Source: DSOI01 sp041394885
Lineage (GTDB): Bacteria; Acidobacteriota; Terriglobia; Bryobacterales; Bryobacteraceae
Assembly (NCBI GenBank): GCA_041394885.1
Contig: JAWKHI010000007.1
Coordinates: 1 to 64,000 of the forward strand
DNA: 64,000 nt
Direction of reading: 5' to 3'
Made by a program: the position numbers and the translations under genes. The notes below the pieces were generated by a model. It saw nothing but the letters and a program-made list of their open reading frames with translations, was not told the DNA's origin and searched no databases. This document shows positions 27,840 through 38,290 of this stretch, in pieces (within the stretch, counting starts at the first letter, position 1; the number at the start of each line of letters is the position of its first letter).

Positions 27840-29900
27840 ATGCGATGCGCCTTCTCCTCCGTTATCCTCCTCGCTAGCTCCGGATGGAGCCTGCTGCCGG
27901 CGCAGAAATTGCCTTTCGACGCCCAGGCGATGATGCGGCTGGTGAGGATCTCGGAACATCAGATTTCTCCCGACGGTACGCAAGTGGCGTTCACGGTGCA
28001 GAAGATCGATGTGGAGGCGAACACCAAACCGAAGCAGATTTACGTAACGCCATTGATGGGCGGCACTCCGCGGCAGATCACACGGGACGGGACGGTGAAT
28101 ATGCGTCCGCGGTGGTCCCCAGATTCCAAGCGGATCGCGTTTCTATCCAACCGCGGCGGGTCTCAACAGATATGGATGATGAACTCGGACGGAGGGGACG
28201 CGCGGGCAGTGACGTCGATCGCGACCGAGGCCGATGGCGTAGTGTGGTCCGCCGACGGGCGGTGGCTGGTATTCGTGAGCGAGGTATATCCCGATTGCGC
28301 GGACGCCGATTGCAACCGGGAGCGGCTGGAGAAAGAGAAAGCGTCGAAGGTAAAAGCGCGGATCTACACTTCCCTGCTCTACCGGCACTGGGACACGTGG
28401 CAGAGTCCGCGGCGGAAGCATTTGATGGCGATGCCGGCCGAGGGGGGCGCGATCCGGGACCTGACGCCGGGGAACCGGGATGTTCCGCCTTTCTCGCTGG
28501 GCGGGCAGGACGACTACGCCATTGCAGCCGATGGAAACGAGGTGTGCTTCGTGATGAACGGAGACGCAAACCTGGCGACGTCGACGAATTCCGATCTTTG
28601 GGTGGCGCCGTTAAACGAACCGGGAGAGCCGCGGAAGATCACCGAGAACATGGCGGCCGACAACGCGCCGGTCTACTCGCCAGACGGGCGATACCTCGCT
28701 TATCGCGCGCAGAGCCGGGCCGGGTTCGAGAGCGATCGCTGGCAGTTGTACGTGATTGACCGGGCAAGCGGACGCCAGACGTCGCTGACCGAGAACGTGG
28801 ACCGCTCCGTGGGTACGATCACGTGGTCACCCGATTCGCGCCGGATTTTCTACACGGTTGAGGACCGGGGGCGGACGGCGATCCATATGGTTCCGGTGAC
28901 GGGTGGAGCGAGCCGCCCCGTTGTGGCGGGCAGCAGCACGCTGGACGAACCGCAATTCACGCCGGATGGCAAGACGATGATCTACAGCGAGCACAGCGGA
29001 TCGAAGCCGCTGGAGCTGTACAGGGCGAGTTCATCGGGCGGGACACCGGAAGCGTTGACGCGATTGAACGACTATGTTCTCGAAAGTTACGAGTTGACGC
29101 CGCTCGAAGAATTCTGGGTGGAAGGCGCCGAGCGGGCGCAGGTGCACAGCTTTGTGGCGAAGCCGCCGGGATTCTCGGCAACGCGGAAGTATCCGGTGCT
29201 GCTGTTGCTTCATGGCGGTCCGCAGGGTTCGTGGGGCGAGAGTTGGAGCTATCGGTGGAACCCGCAGGTTTTCGCGGCGGCGGGTTTTGTGGTGGTGATG
29301 CCGAATCCTCGCGGGTCCACCGGGTACGGGCAGCGGTTCACCGATGAGATATCGGGAGACTGGGGCGGGAAGGTGTACGACGACATCATGGCGGTGGTGG
29401 ATCATGTGTCGACGAAGATGGCGTACGCCGACGCGGAGCGGATCGCGGCGGCCGGCGGATCCTATGGCGGCTACATGGTGAACTGGCTGTTGGGGCATAC
29501 GCAGCGCTTCAAGGCGTTCGTGTCTCATGCGGGCGTGTATGACCTGAAGAGCATGGGCGGGGAAACGGAAGAACTGTGGTTCACGCGGTGGGAATTCGGC
29601 GGGATGCCGTGGGAGAGTCCGGACGTTTACGAGCGATGGTCGCCGAGTAACTTCGTGCGGGACTTCCGGACGCCGACGCTGGTGATCCACGGCGAGCAAG
29701 ACTACCGGGTGCCTTACGGCCAAGGCTTGCAGTTGTTCACGGGTCTGCAGATGCAGAACGTACCGTCGAAACTGCTGGTGTATCCCGATGAAGGCCACTG
29801 GATCCTGAAACCGCAAAACTCGATGTTGTGGTACCAGACCTTCCTCGACTGGGTGACGGAATGGACGCGAAAGACCTCCGCGACGACGGGCCAGAACTGA
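27840..29900 (+). CDS. secreted S9-family prolyl oligopeptidase-type peptidase
   Basis: 686 residues with a signal peptide. The N-terminal 420 residues form a WD40/TolB-like beta-propeller (ISPDGTQVAFTVQ, WSPDSKRIAFLSNRGG, YSPDGRYLAYRAQ, WSPDSRRIFYT). The C-terminal alpha/beta-hydrolase has LLLHGGPQGSWG, the nucleophile motif AGGSYGGYM (Ser near 540), the acid in VIHGEQDYRVP, and the His in PDEGHWIL. It resembles dipeptidyl-peptidase and acylaminoacyl-peptidase enzymes that degrade peptides in the periplasm. Five bases before the aldose epimerase gene. Confidence 0.93.
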   Translation: MRCAFSSVILLASSGWSLLPAQKLPFDAQAMMRLVRISEHQISPDGTQVAFTVQKIDVEANTKPKQIYVTPLMGGTPRQITRDGTVNMRPRWSPDSKRIAFLSNRGGSQQIWMMNSDGGDARAVTSIATEADGVVWSADGRWLVFVSEVYPDCADADCNRERLEKEKASKVKARIYTSLLYRHWDTWQSPRRKHLMAMPAEGGAIRDLTPGNRDVPPFSLGGQDDYAIAADGNEVCFVMNGDANLATSTNSDLWVAPLNEPGEPRKITENMAADNAPVYSPDGRYLAYRAQSRAGFESDRWQLYVIDRASGRQTSLTENVDRSVGTITWSPDSRRIFYTVEDRGRTAIHMVPVTGGASRPVVAGSSTLDEPQFTPDGKTMIYSEHSGSKPLELYRASSSGGTPEALTRLNDYVLESYELTPLEEFWVEGAERAQVHSFVAKPPGFSATRKYPVLLLLHGGPQGSWGESWSYRWNPQVFAAAGFVVVMPNPRGSTGYGQRFTDEISGDWGGKVYDDIMAVVDHVSTKMAYADAERIAAAGGSYGGYMVNWLLGHTQRFKAFVSHAGVYDLKSMGGETEELWFTRWEFGGMPWESPDVYERWSPSNFVRDFRTPTLVIHGEQDYRVPYGQGLQLFTGLQMQNVPSKLLVYPDEGHWILKPQNSMLWYQTFLDWVTEWTRKTSATTGQN

Positions 29901-29905
29901 AGCCG

Positions 29906-30919
29906 ATGCTCCTACTCTTACTGCTACCAATGATGCTGCAAGCTGCTAACTACACCGCGGAACGAACGACGGTCGAGGGCGTCGACGTAATTCATCTGGC
30001 CGATGCGGGGGCGCAGACCGAGGTCTGGATCGCGCCCGGGTTCGGCAACAACGCGTATTCGATGAAGGTGAAGGGCCAGGAGATTTTCTGGCGTCCGGCG
30101 GCGGGGCTGCGGGACTGGATGGCGAAGCCGGCGCAGGGTGGCAATCCATTACTGCACCCGTGGTGCAACCGGATCGACCAGGACGCGTATTTCGCGAACG
30201 GGAAGAAGTATCTATTAAACGCGGGGTTGAACAACTACCGGAGAGACGGCAACGGCAAGCCGATCCACGGGCTGGTGGTTTTCGCGAACGGGTGGGAGGT
30301 GACGGACCTGTCGGGCGGTGGCGACGAGGCGGTGACGACGAGCCGGCTGGAATTTTCGCGTCATCCGGACTGGCTGGCGCAGTTCCCATGGGCGCACAAC
30401 GTGGTGATGACGCACCGCCTGAGGGGCGGCGTCCTGGAAGTGGAGATGTGCTCGAAAACCTGTTTGTTGAGCCAATGCCGATTTCGGGTAATACACTCAC
30501 TATCAACTCTACACCGACGCTCCGCGCGACGCATGGAAGGTCCACATCGAAAAGGCGGGGATCGCGTCGCTTTCGAACGTGCTGATTCCGACCGGCGAGA
30601 CAAAGCCGGCCGAGCCGATCCGACGCCTCTGGCGGGCGGGCAGTTGGACGACGTCTTCACCAATTTGAAGCGGGACGCGGATGGACGGTCACGTTTCTCG
30701 GTGCAGGGTAAGTCGCAACGGATCACGGTGGAGTTCGGTCCGGCGTATCCGGTCGGGGTGATCTATGCTCCGCCCGGGCGCGGCTTTATTTGCTTTGAGC
30801 CGATGGCCGGGGTGACCAACGTTTTCAATTTGAGCCACGAGGGGAAGTTCCCGCTGCAGAGCGTACCCGCGGGCGGCGAGTGGCGGGAGAGCTTCTGGAT
30901 CCGGCCGGGTGGATTCTGA
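29906..30919 (+). pseudogene. aldose 1-epimerase-like protein with three internal frameshifts
   Basis: A secreted aldose 1-epimerase (galactose mutarotase) homologue: signal peptide, NPLLHPWCNRI, HGLVVFANGWEV and the C-terminal CFEPMAGVTNVFNL are recognisable. The frame is open throughout, but between about 30440 and 30630 the sequence makes sense only in other frames: VLENLFVEPMPIS in one, then HYQLYTDAPRDAWKVHIEKA and SLSNVLIPTGETKPAEPI in another, after which AGGQLDDVFTNL returns to the first. The shifts cancel out. One is repaired by adding a single G near 30443. It is either a recent pseudogene or an intact gene with consensus errors. It follows the S9 peptidase by five bases. Confidence 0.7.
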
Positions 30920-30928
30920 GGAAGCGGA

Positions 30929-33484
30929 ATGACCGGCGCCCGCGTGCTTAGGACAGGCGCACTACTACTGATACTGTTGGAGGCGGGCGCGGCGCAGGTG
31001 GCGCGAATCCCGTCTTCGGCTCCGGCTCCTGCCGCGGCCAACACGGACGGGCCCGGGGCAAACAGCGAAGCCGCACGGCGGATCGAACTGAATGTGCTGG
31101 GGCGGACGGACACGACGGCGGGGGAGAGCCGGCGGAACGAAAACGTCCAGTTCAACCTGGTGGACAAGCCATCGCGCGTTGAAGGAACTGAACGTCCGGC
31201 TGGGGACGAGTGCCACGATCGTGGAGGAGTTCCGTCCGGAACGCAACTATTTCGGCGCCGAGTTCGGCAATCCACCGTCGGCGATTGTGCACTTGACACC
31301 TTCGGCGCGGGCGGGATTCCACGGCCGGATGCACTGGGCGCATCAGAACAGCGCGCTGAGCGCACGGTCTTTCTTCCAGCAGCGGTGCAGCCGGCGCGGT
31401 AGTAACGACTACGGCATCGCCGGTGGGGCGATGCGTTTCCGTGACGGCACGCCGATCGCACCTGGAGCCAACAGGCTGCGGGGCAACGTCAACGAAACGC
31501 TGGTGCTGACCGCGGACGAGCGCACACCGCTAGCCACCGATCCGGCGGTGCGGGCGCTGATCACGCGCTTCTTCGCGGCCTATCCGCTGACGGCGCCGAA
31601 CCGGACCGATATCAACGTGCGGCGCTGAATACGAACGCGCCTCAGGTGATCGATACCAACAATGCGTCGGCGGTATTGACCTACACGGCGTCCGCGCGGG
31701 ACCGCGTGGCGATGAGCTATTTCCGTTCGCCTGCAGAGCGTGGACGCGTTTCAACTGGTGTCTGGGCAGAATCCGGACACGGACACGAAGAATCACCGGG
31801 GGCGGATGACGTGGCGCCGGGCATGGTCCGCAGCGACGGTGAGCGACTTTACGCTGGCTTTCGACCGGATCGACTGCTGTTGTTGCCGGAGCCGAACGCA
31901 GTGGGTCCGATGGTGTCGATCTCGGGCTGATCGACGCTCGGTCCGCTGGGATCGACGTCCGGATCGACCGTGCGCAGAACCTGTTCCGTATGGCCACGTG
32001 CGCGTGGCGGCTATGAATCACACCCCGGTGACGGGATTCGTGAGGCTCAGGCGGCAGATGGCGGCAGGCATCGAGACGACGAACCGCGGGTTCCCGTCCT
32101 TCGCCAACGACTTTGGCGGGGATTCGATCACGAATCTGCGGCTGGGGCTTCGCCGAACCGTGACATCGTGTCGCTGGGCGACGCTCCGGGGATTTCGAAA
32201 CTGGGACATGCAGTATTACGTGGGCGATCTTGGCGGGCGAGTGCCGGATGCAGATCAATTGGGGCTTGCGGTATCGCCGGTGACGTCCCAACGTGAATGG
32301 CCGGAACACGATCGCCTATGACTGCGACTGCAACAACGTGGCTCCGCAGTTGGGATTGGCCTGGTGGCGCACTCGGCGTAGTGCGCGTCCTACGGGGCTG
32401 CAGCACTACGGGCAGATCTTTCCGGTTACCTTCCAGCAGGTGATTCACGCCTCCGGGCAGGTGGTGACGGCGCCGGACCTGCTGAATCCGCTTATTCCGA
32501 CTTCACGCCGGCGGGCGATCGGCCGCGATCGCTGCCTAACCTGTACTTGATGGATCGCGAAACGGCGACGCCGTACTCTCATCAATACAACTTCAGTTGG
32601 GAACCGGAGACGCCGGGCGCGTGGCGGATCCAGTTCGGGTATGTGGGTGCCATCCACAAGCTGTTGCTGATGTGGTACACCAACCGGGCGCACCGACGAT
32701 CCCACAAACGACGGCGACGATCAAATTTACGAAGGCCGGATCCGGATTTCGCGGAGAAGCGGCTTGTGATCAACGGATCGCGCGGGTACTTCGACGCGGC
32801 GCGGGCGACGGTGATCAAAGCCGCGATGGAAGAATCTGTCGGTGGACGCGTCGTACTGGTTCTCCAAGGTATGATGGATTTGGGGTCGAGCTGGCCAATG
32901 AACACGGCGTACGATGATGCGGACTCCCGTTTGTCGCGGAGCCAGTCCGAGTATGAGCAACATCGAGACATGAAGGCGCTGTCGACGTTCGACCAGCCGC
33001 AGCGTTTCTGGTGCGTGCGTCGTATCAACTGTGGGCATGGACGATCTCGACGGTGACGTTGTTGAAGTCGGGGACGCCGTTCACGGTGTTGGGCTCCGAC
33101 GGTCCGGGGTTCGGCAACGTAGACGGCAATGGCGGGGACCGGCCGAATCTTTTGGATCCCGCGATTCTGGGGCGGACGGTGGGGCATCCGGACACGTCGG
33201 CGGCGCAGTTGCCGCGGAGCGCGTTTTCGTTTCCGGGTCCGCGGGAGGAGTACGGGGGGAACCTGGGCCGGGACACGTTTCGGAAGGGCGGGATCTACAA
33301 CGTAAACGCGTCGATAGGGCCGGGAGTTCGCGGTGGCGGGGACCGTAAGATCGCGATTCGGCGGAGGCGACTTTCTGAACACGCCGCAATTTGCCGAGCC
33401 TGGGGTGGAGTTGACGAACTGAATTTTGGGGCGATTACGAATACTTTGAATGATGGACGGACGTTTCGGGATGTCGATGGTTGA
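30929..33484 (+). pseudogene. Oar-like TonB-dependent receptor broken by many frameshifts
   Basis: Fragments of one Oar-like receptor are spread over all three forward frames in the right order: a signal-peptide-like start at 30929, NVRLGTSATIVEEFRPERNY with YFGAEFGNPPSAIVHLTPS, GRMTWRRAWSAATVSDFTLA, FPSFANDFGGDSITNLRLG, CDCNNVAPQLGLAWWR, GQIFPVTFQQVIHASGQVV, ETATPYSHQYNFSWEPETPG, LLKSGTPFTVLGSDGPGFGN, and FNFGAITNTLNDGRTF-like C-terminal barrel strands. There are roughly ten or more frame changes, yet no large deletion is obvious. It lacks a full carboxypeptidase-like and plug region, so it is shorter than the usual 1,000-1,200 residues. Confidence 0.75.
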
Positions 33485-33629
33485 GTTGGTAGGGGTCGGG
33501 GGGGGAGGGATTGGCAGAAAGTTCGCCCGGATCGGCTCGGAATTCGAGGTTGGCTCGCGCGGTGACGAAGGGCCAGCGATTCAAACAAGGGACGATAGCT
33601 TCCCTGCCTCAGCCGCTGAGCAATAGTCG

Positions 33630-34319
33630 GGAGGTACTTCCTAATGGCGACATCATCTCCTACGTCGAAGCTGTGCCGCCGCGAACGCGAGTCTGCAGCG
33701 CGGCATGAATTTTAGACTCGGCGGCCGGCATTCCGTTTATTGATGTCCCTCAGACCGAACGCCCGTACAAGGATCGTATCGAGTCAGATGGAACGGTTCT
33801 CATCTACGAAGGGCACGACGAACCGCGTGCGGGGCATTACGGACCTAAAATTGATTGACTAGCCGAGAGTCACGTCGCCTGGCCGCTTGACGAATGGTCA
33901 GTTCGAAGCCGCTGCGATTGGAATACAGTTCCGGAAAGCCCCCAGAGCGTGTTCGTATATGAGAAGATCACTGCGGAGTGTGGTCATACAACGGAGAGTT
34001 TCGTTTGATCGATGCGCTGGGACTGAGCCAGATCGTTCTCGACTCGTGTTCAAGTTCCGCCTTGAAGCGATCGGCGATGAAGCAGAGGATATCGAACATC
34101 CATCGCCGTTGCGGCCGGGCCGGCGAATTATCCCAACGGCAGTAAAGCTCGAAGTGTGGAAGCGCGACGAAGGCAAGTGCGTTGAGTGTGGCGCCACCGA
34201 CGAGCTCCACTTTGACCACGATTTGCCATTTTTCGAAAGGTGGTACGTCGATGACGGCAGCCAACGTGCAGCTGTTGTGTGCGCGTCACAATCTGGAGAA
34301 GGGCCCGAAGATCCGATAG
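33630..34319 (+). pseudogene. HNH endonuclease-type gene with several single-base frameshifts
   Basis: Reading across frames gives one coherent protein: NGDIISYVEA, then SLQRGMNFRLGGRHSV, LLMSLRPNA, RIESDGTVLIYEGHDEPR, NGQFEAAA, VFKFRLEAIGDEAED, and IPTAVKLEVWKRDEGKCVEC with GATDELHFDHDLPF. Removing one T from the five-T run near 34231 lets the HNH domain finish as SKGGTSMTAANVQLLCARHN. The HNH motif is complete: two CxxC-type cysteines, the HFDHDLP histidines and the N-x-LLCxxHN end. Family members are nucleases of uncertain role. The start given is approximate. Either decayed or damaged by consensus errors. Confidence 0.7.
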
Positions 34320-34432
34320 TCAGCGAATCTTCCACTTTCGGCCCGGGTCCCGAGCCGAGGCAATTATCCTCCAACTGCGACCCATGCACAGAACTACCGA
34401 TGCCACAGGCTCGATTCCTGCACCACACGGTC

Positions 34433-35611
34433 CTACGTGCGGTAGCTGGCGTTGATGCGGATGTAGCCTTCGGTGAAATCGCAGGTCCAGAAACGCGCCT
34501 GCCCCTTGCCCTTGCCGCGGATCACAAAGTGGATCTCGCAATCTTTGGTGTCGAGCTTCCGCTTCATGTCGCGCTCGCTGAAGGGGGCGGCGAAGCCACC
34601 TTCGCACACGATCGCGCCCTGGAGGAAGATATCCGTCTTGGCGGGATCGAATTCGACGCCGGAGTTCCCGGCGGCGGAGAGGATGCGTCCCCAGTTGGGA
34701 TCGGCGCCGGCGACCGCGGTTTTGACGAGCGGCGAATTGGCGATGGCGCGCGCGATGGTGGCGGCCGCGGCGTCATCTTTCGCGCCGCGCACGAGGATCG
34801 TGATCAGCTTGGTGGCGCCTTCGCCATCGCGGGCGATCTGTTCGGCGAGATGCTGGGAAACTTTGGTGACGGCTTCGGTGAAAGCCCACAGGTCATCGTT
34901 CCCAATGACGACGCCCGATGCTCCGCTGGCGAGGATGGCGAGCATGTCATTGGTGGAGGTATCCCCGTCCACCGACAGGCGGTTGAAGCTGGCGTTGGCG
35001 GCGGCTGTGAGAACCTGACGCAGGTCGGCGGACCCGATGGCAGCGTCGGTCATGAGAAACCCGAGCGTGGTGGCCATGTTGGGCTGGATCATACCGGAGC
35101 CCTTGGTCATGCCGGCGATGCAAACCGTACCGGCTCCAATGGCAACTTCGGCGTAGGAGACCTTGGGAACAAGGTCCGTGGTCATGATGGCTTCGGCGAC
35201 GTCGTGGAAGTTGTCGGGGCCGAGTTTGGCGCACAGCGCAGGGACGTTGCGCGTGATGAGAGCCGGGTTCAATTCGACACCGATGACGCCGGTGGACACC
35301 GGGAGGACGGAGTTCACCGGCACCGAGAGCGCCTTGGCGACGGCCTGGCAGGAAGCGGCGGCGACAGCGGCGCCGGTGCGGGTGGCGCAATTGGCGTTTC
35401 CGGCGTTGATGAGAACGGCGCGTGTCTTACCGCGCGAAGCCTTGAGGTGCTTCTGCGCGAGCAGGACCGGGGCCGCCTTGATCCGGTTCTGGGTGAAAAC
35501 AGCGGCGGAGGCGGCGGGCTGATCGGCAACGATCAGAGCCAGATCGTCTTTCTTGACTTTGCGAATGCGGGCGTATGTGGACGCGTAGCGAAATCCGAGA
35601 GGTAGCGTCAT
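34433..35611 (-). CDS. argJ: bifunctional glutamate N-acetyltransferase / amino-acid acetyltransferase
   Basis: 392 residues. ArgJ transfers the acetyl group from N-acetylornithine to glutamate and can also use acetyl-CoA, starting arginine synthesis. The self-cleavage motif is present (KGSGMIQPNMATTLGF, cut between Ala and Thr, whose Thr becomes the nucleophile), as are VLINAGNANCATRTG and DPNWGRILSAAGNSG. Its start overlaps the fmt stop by four bases (ATGA). Confidence 0.95.
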   Translation of the reverse strand: MTLPLGFRYASTYARIRKVKKDDLALIVADQPAASAAVFTQNRIKAAPVLLAQKHLKASRGKTRAVLINAGNANCATRTGAAVAAASCQAVAKALSVPVNSVLPVSTGVIGVELNPALITRNVPALCAKLGPDNFHDVAEAIMTTDLVPKVSYAEVAIGAGTVCIAGMTKGSGMIQPNMATTLGFLMTDAAIGSADLRQVLTAAANASFNRLSVDGDTSTNDMLAILASGASGVVIGNDDLWAFTEAVTKVSQHLAEQIARDGEGATKLITILVRGAKDDAAAATIARAIANSPLVKTAVAGADPNWGRILSAAGNSGVEFDPAKTDIFLQGAIVCEGGFAAPFSERDMKRKLDTKDCEIHFVIRGKGKGQARFWTCDFTEGYIRINASYRT

Positions 35612-36534
35612 GACAAACGATCATTGTCCAACAGTCGCTGCCCGTTTCGAAAGGCCTCACCGTTAATTCTTTTTCTTCCCTGCAACTGCACTTGCTCGAG
35701 TTCGATAGCGCCATCGCCGCAGGCGACCAGGAGACGCTTGCGATCGGGGAGGATGACGCCGGGCTCGCCACGGCCCTCGGCGGGGCGGCACTCGAATATC
35801 TGGAGGACTTGTCCGCGGAACTCGGCGTAGGCGCCCGGCCAGGGTTGAAAGCCACGGCAGCGAGCGTCGATGCGGGCGGCCGGCCAAGTCCAATCGACGC
35901 GTCCGTCTTCCTTCTTGAGAATGGGTGCAAGGGTGGCGCAGGCGTGGTCCTGCGGCCGCGGGACGATGGCGCCGCGATCGAGCCCGTCGAGAGACTGCAC
36001 CAGCAGCGTGGCCCCCGCCTGAGCAAGCCTGGCCCCGAGTTCAGGCGCTGTTTCGCGCGGGCCGATCGCCGTGTCCCACTGCAGCAGGATGTCACCAGTG
36101 TCGAGACCGGCGTCGATACGCATGGTGGTGACGCCGGTGCGCGTCTCGCCGTTGGCGATCGACCACTGAATGGGCGCGGCTCCGCGATACAACGGCAGCA
36201 GAGAGGCGTGCACGTTCACGATGCCGAGCCTGGGAATGTCGATGATGGACTGGGGAATGATCTGGCCGTATCCGACGATGGCCATGGCGTCCGGCTGGAA
36301 GGCGCGTAGTTGTTCCGCCACTTCGGGACGGCGTACGCGCTCCGGCTGGTGAACGGTGAGGCCATGCCGGAGGGCGCATTCCTTCACGGGCGAAGCAGCC
36401 ATTTCCCTGCCCCGGCCCTTGGGCCGGTCCGGCTGCGTGTACACCGCGGCTATCTCATGGCCGGCGGCGAGCAAAGCCTCGAGCGGTGGAACCGCAAACG
36501 ACGGCGTGCCCAGGTAGACGAGTTTCAATCCCAC
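35608..36534 (-). CDS. fmt: methionyl-tRNA formyltransferase
   Basis: 308 residues. N-terminal formyltransferase domain with LVYLGTPSFAVPPLEALL, AIVGYGQIIP and the signature NVHASLLPLYRGAAPIQW (catalytic Asn-x-His); IDAGLDTGDI follows. C-terminal tRNA-binding domain (RCRGFQPWPGAYAEF). It formylates initiator Met-tRNA with 10-formyl-THF. It overlaps def by ten bases. Confidence 0.96.
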   Translation of the reverse strand: MGLKLVYLGTPSFAVPPLEALLAAGHEIAAVYTQPDRPKGRGREMAASPVKECALRHGLTVHQPERVRRPEVAEQLRAFQPDAMAIVGYGQIIPQSIIDIPRLGIVNVHASLLPLYRGAAPIQWSIANGETRTGVTTMRIDAGLDTGDILLQWDTAIGPRETAPELGARLAQAGATLLVQSLDGLDRGAIVPRPQDHACATLAPILKKEDGRVDWTWPAARIDARCRGFQPWPGAYAEFRGQVLQIFECRPAEGRGEPGVILPDRKRLLVACGDGAIELEQVQLQGRKRINGEAFRNGQRLLDNDRLS

Positions 36535-37040
36535 TCGCCGGACTTCACGAGCTTGCGGATGCGCCGCTTGATCAGGTCTCGCTTCAACATGCTGAGGTGT
36601 TTGATAAACAGGACTCCATTCAGATGATCGATCTCATGCTGAAGCGCGCGGGCAAGCAGTTCTTCGCCGGTGACCTCGAACGGCGCGCCAGCAGCGTCGC
36701 AGGCGCGGACCTTAGCGATCTGGGCGCGGCGCACATCCTCGCGGAAGCCAGGAATGCTGAGACAGCCTTCTTCACCGATCTGCGCGCCTTCGAGCGAGAC
36801 GATCTCCGGGTTGACAAGAACGAGTTTCTGCGATTCATCCTCGCCGAGCGAGCAATCGATGACAGTGAGACGCTGGCTGACACCGACTTGCGGCGCGGCG
36901 AGACCCACGCCCTTGTTGGCATACATGGTCTCGAACATGTCGGCCACGAGTTGGTGGATCTCCGGAGTGTCAAATTGTTCCACCGGAGCGCATGGGGTTT
37001 CGAGGACCGGGTCACCGTATTTGACAATGTGACGAATCAT
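36525..37040 (-). CDS. def: peptide deformylase
   Basis: 171 residues. All three metal-site motifs are intact: GVGLAAPQVGV, EEGCLSIPG (Cys ligand) and LQHEIDHLNGVLF (HExxH). It removes formyl groups from new proteins; def next to fmt is a standard pairing. First gene of the tight def-fmt-argJ run, 18 bases after aroC. Confidence 0.96.
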   Translation of the reverse strand: MIRHIVKYGDPVLETPCAPVEQFDTPEIHQLVADMFETMYANKGVGLAAPQVGVSQRLTVIDCSLGEDESQKLVLVNPEIVSLEGAQIGEEGCLSIPGFREDVRRAQIAKVRACDAAGAPFEVTGEELLARALQHEIDHLNGVLFIKHLSMLKRDLIKRRIRKLVKSGEWD

Positions 37041-37058
37041 CTCTGCAAACTTCCTGAT

Positions 37059-38231
37059 CTAAAATGCGCGCACCTGCGCGAGGTAACCGTCGTAGTTACG
37101 GCGAGTTTCGCCAATAGAATCGCCGCCGAATTTTTCGAGGAACGCCTGCGCGAGCACGATCGCCACCATCGCCTCCCCGATGACACCGGCGGCGGGCACC
37201 ACGCACACGTCGCTGCGCTCGTAGGCGGCCGCGGACGGCTCGCGGGTATCGAGGTCCACCGATTCCAATGGACGGCGGAGAGTGGAAATGGGTTTCAACA
37301 TGCCGCGCACCAGAAGGTCCTGCCCGTTAGTCATACCGCCTTCCACTCCGCCGGCGCGATTGGCGCCACGCGTGAAGCTACGCTCGCCTTTGTCGTAGTG
37401 AATGGTGTCCTGAACCTTGGATCCGAAGCTGGCGGCTCCGTCGGCGGCGAATCCGATTTCGACGCCTTTGACGGCCTGCATGGAGACGATGGCTTGGGCC
37501 AGGCGCCCGTCGAGCCGGGAGTCCCACGTGATGTGCGAGCCTAAGCCGACAGGAAGCCCGCGCGCAACCACTTCAAAGACACCGCCGACGGTATCACCGG
37601 TGCGATAGGCCTCGTCGACAACCAGCTTCATGCGCTGTTCGGCTGCGTCGTCGACACAGCCGAGCAGCACTTCGTCCTTCTCGCTGAGAGCAACGAGTTC
37701 CTCCCAGGAAGCGGCGCGTCCCAACCATTCCGGACCAACGGCGATCACGTGGCTCAACACATGAATGCCGAACTCGCCGAGGAGGGCCTTGGCGATAGCG
37801 CCGATGGCGACACGGGCTGTGGTTTCACGAGCGCTGGCGCGTTCGAGAATGTAGCGTGCGTCGTGATAGCCGTACTTGATGCAGCCGGCGAGGTCTGCGT
37901 GGCCAGGCCTGGGACGGGTCAGACTCTTCTTGTTCCCGTCACTGCCTTCGTAGTCTTCCACCGGGAGGATCGCGGTCCAATTTTTCCAGTCCTTGTTTTC
38001 AATCAGCATGGCGATCGGGGCGCCTATGGACTGGGAATGCCGGACACCGGCGACGATATCCACTTTGTCGGTCTCGATCTTCATTCGGCCGCCACGGCCG
38101 AAGCCCTGCTGGCGGCGCCAAAGCTCACGATTGATCTTGTCGACGGAGATGGGAACGCCGGCCGGGACGCCCGTCAACGTCGCCACCAGACACTGGCCGT
38201 GCGATTCCCCTGCAGTCTCAAAACGAAACAT
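37059..38231 (-). CDS. aroC: chorismate synthase
   Basis: 390 residues. Family motifs: FETAGESHGQCLVATLTGVP, GFGRGGRMKIETD, TRPRPGHADLAGCIKYGYHD, ERASARETTARVAIG and a C-terminal RREPSAA-type region (DLDTREPSAAAYERSD). Needs reduced FMN to convert EPSP to chorismate, the last step of the shikimate pathway. Same strand as def-fmt-argJ. Confidence 0.96.
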   Translation of the reverse strand: MFRFETAGESHGQCLVATLTGVPAGVPISVDKINRELWRRQQGFGRGGRMKIETDKVDIVAGVRHSQSIGAPIAMLIENKDWKNWTAILPVEDYEGSDGNKKSLTRPRPGHADLAGCIKYGYHDARYILERASARETTARVAIGAIAKALLGEFGIHVLSHVIAVGPEWLGRAASWEELVALSEKDEVLLGCVDDAAEQRMKLVVDEAYRTGDTVGGVFEVVARGLPVGLGSHITWDSRLDGRLAQAIVSMQAVKGVEIGFAADGAASFGSKVQDTIHYDKGERSFTRGANRAGGVEGGMTNGQDLLVRGMLKPISTLRRPLESVDLDTREPSAAAYERSDVCVVPAAGVIGEAMVAIVLAQAFLEKFGGDSIGETRRNYDGYLAQVRAF

Positions 38232-38290
38232 GTTTGTGAACTTCCAGGATAACGGATCGGCGCACGGACCGGCAGAAGATCCCTGAACGG

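Noticed and set aside
33853..33861. TGA after GPKID in the HNH gene as a third selenocysteine codon
   Set aside because: Several frame changes surround it and no cysteine is expected there; it is explained by the frameshifts.
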